From the IMG/VR virus record IMGVR_UViG_3300045996_000232, positions 1 to 20,908 of that record: DNA of 20,908 bases. One strand, written 5' to 3'. The DNA comes from a virus. The notes beneath the pieces are model-generated. The model made no database searches, was not told the origin of the DNA, and saw only the letters and a list, made by a program, of their open reading frames with translations. Shown here piece by piece: positions 20,835 to 20,908 of the stretch (the stretch's first letter is position 1; each line of letters begins with the position of its first letter). Position numbers and translations under genes: made by a program.

Positions 20835-20908
20835 AGATCCTCCTGACTCATGGCAATGACTAACGAATCCCCATACACACGGATGTCCTCGAGTAACCCT
20901 AGTGCTTT
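20822..20908 (-). CDS. C-terminal end of an upstream gene, cut by the window edge
   Basis: An open frame enters from the right edge and ends at TAG (20824-20822), overlapping the start of the 453-residue gene. The visible 28 residues (KALGLLEDIRVYGDSLVIAM, then SQEDLCGK) look like ordinary soluble protein, and this is the only natural-looking frame at the edge. The identity cannot be judged from so little. Confidence 0.5.
   Translation of the reverse strand, partial: KALGLLEDIRVYGDSLVIAMSQEDLCGK

Overview
The window is almost entirely late-gene territory of a temperate, podovirus-like (P22-type tail) phage or prophage. The host is probably a Gram-negative bacterium: several products carry Sec signal peptides, and the lysis cassette includes a lipoprotein-like, spanin-like gene nested in another. 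I cannot name the host or phage from sequence alone. Coding is very dense, with most neighbours joined by ATGA, TAATG or TGATG overlaps and no gene-free stretch above about 65 bases. I saw no tRNA, rRNA, CRISPR array or insertion sequence.

Left end, plus strand (1-1160): a hairpin plus T-tract terminator-like element sits just before a short tyrosine recombinase (integrase), followed by two coupled small membrane-protein genes. These run head-on into the end of the minus-strand late operon, with the two stop codons overlapping.

The minus-strand operon is read from right to left. At 20.9-15.5 kb are a partial gene and four consecutive genes whose products have N-terminal signal peptides: a 453-aa beta-rich protein, a 272-aa protein, an 895-aa beta-helix plus LamG-like protein and a 144-aa protein. 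At 15.5-11.5 kb are small virion-type proteins, an RCAP_rcc01079-like spike-base protein, a P22 gp4-like head-completion protein and a P22 gp10-like tail-hub protein. At 11.5-9.3 kb are a beta-helix tailspike-like protein, an Asp/Asn-hydroxylase-type 2-oxoglutarate oxygenase and a cupin. At 9.3-4.8 kb are three DNA-ejection/internal-virion-type proteins. At 4.7-3.7 kb is a tail fibre. At 3.7-2.4 kb is a lysis cassette: small membrane proteins, an M15 peptidase and an overlapping pair with Rz/Rz1-like layout. At 2.4-1.15 kb are a small secreted or membrane protein, a calcineurin-like phosphoesterase and a small unknown.

The main exception to this order is a plus-strand gene at 7997-8320, placed between two ejection-protein genes. 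It has a candidate promoter, a strong ribosome binding site, a signal peptide and a 12-bp hairpin just past its stop, which is the layout of an independently expressed phage 'moron'. The most interesting points are this moron, the block of four exported proteins, the oxygenase/cupin pair inside the tail cluster, and the terminator-like element directly before the integrase.
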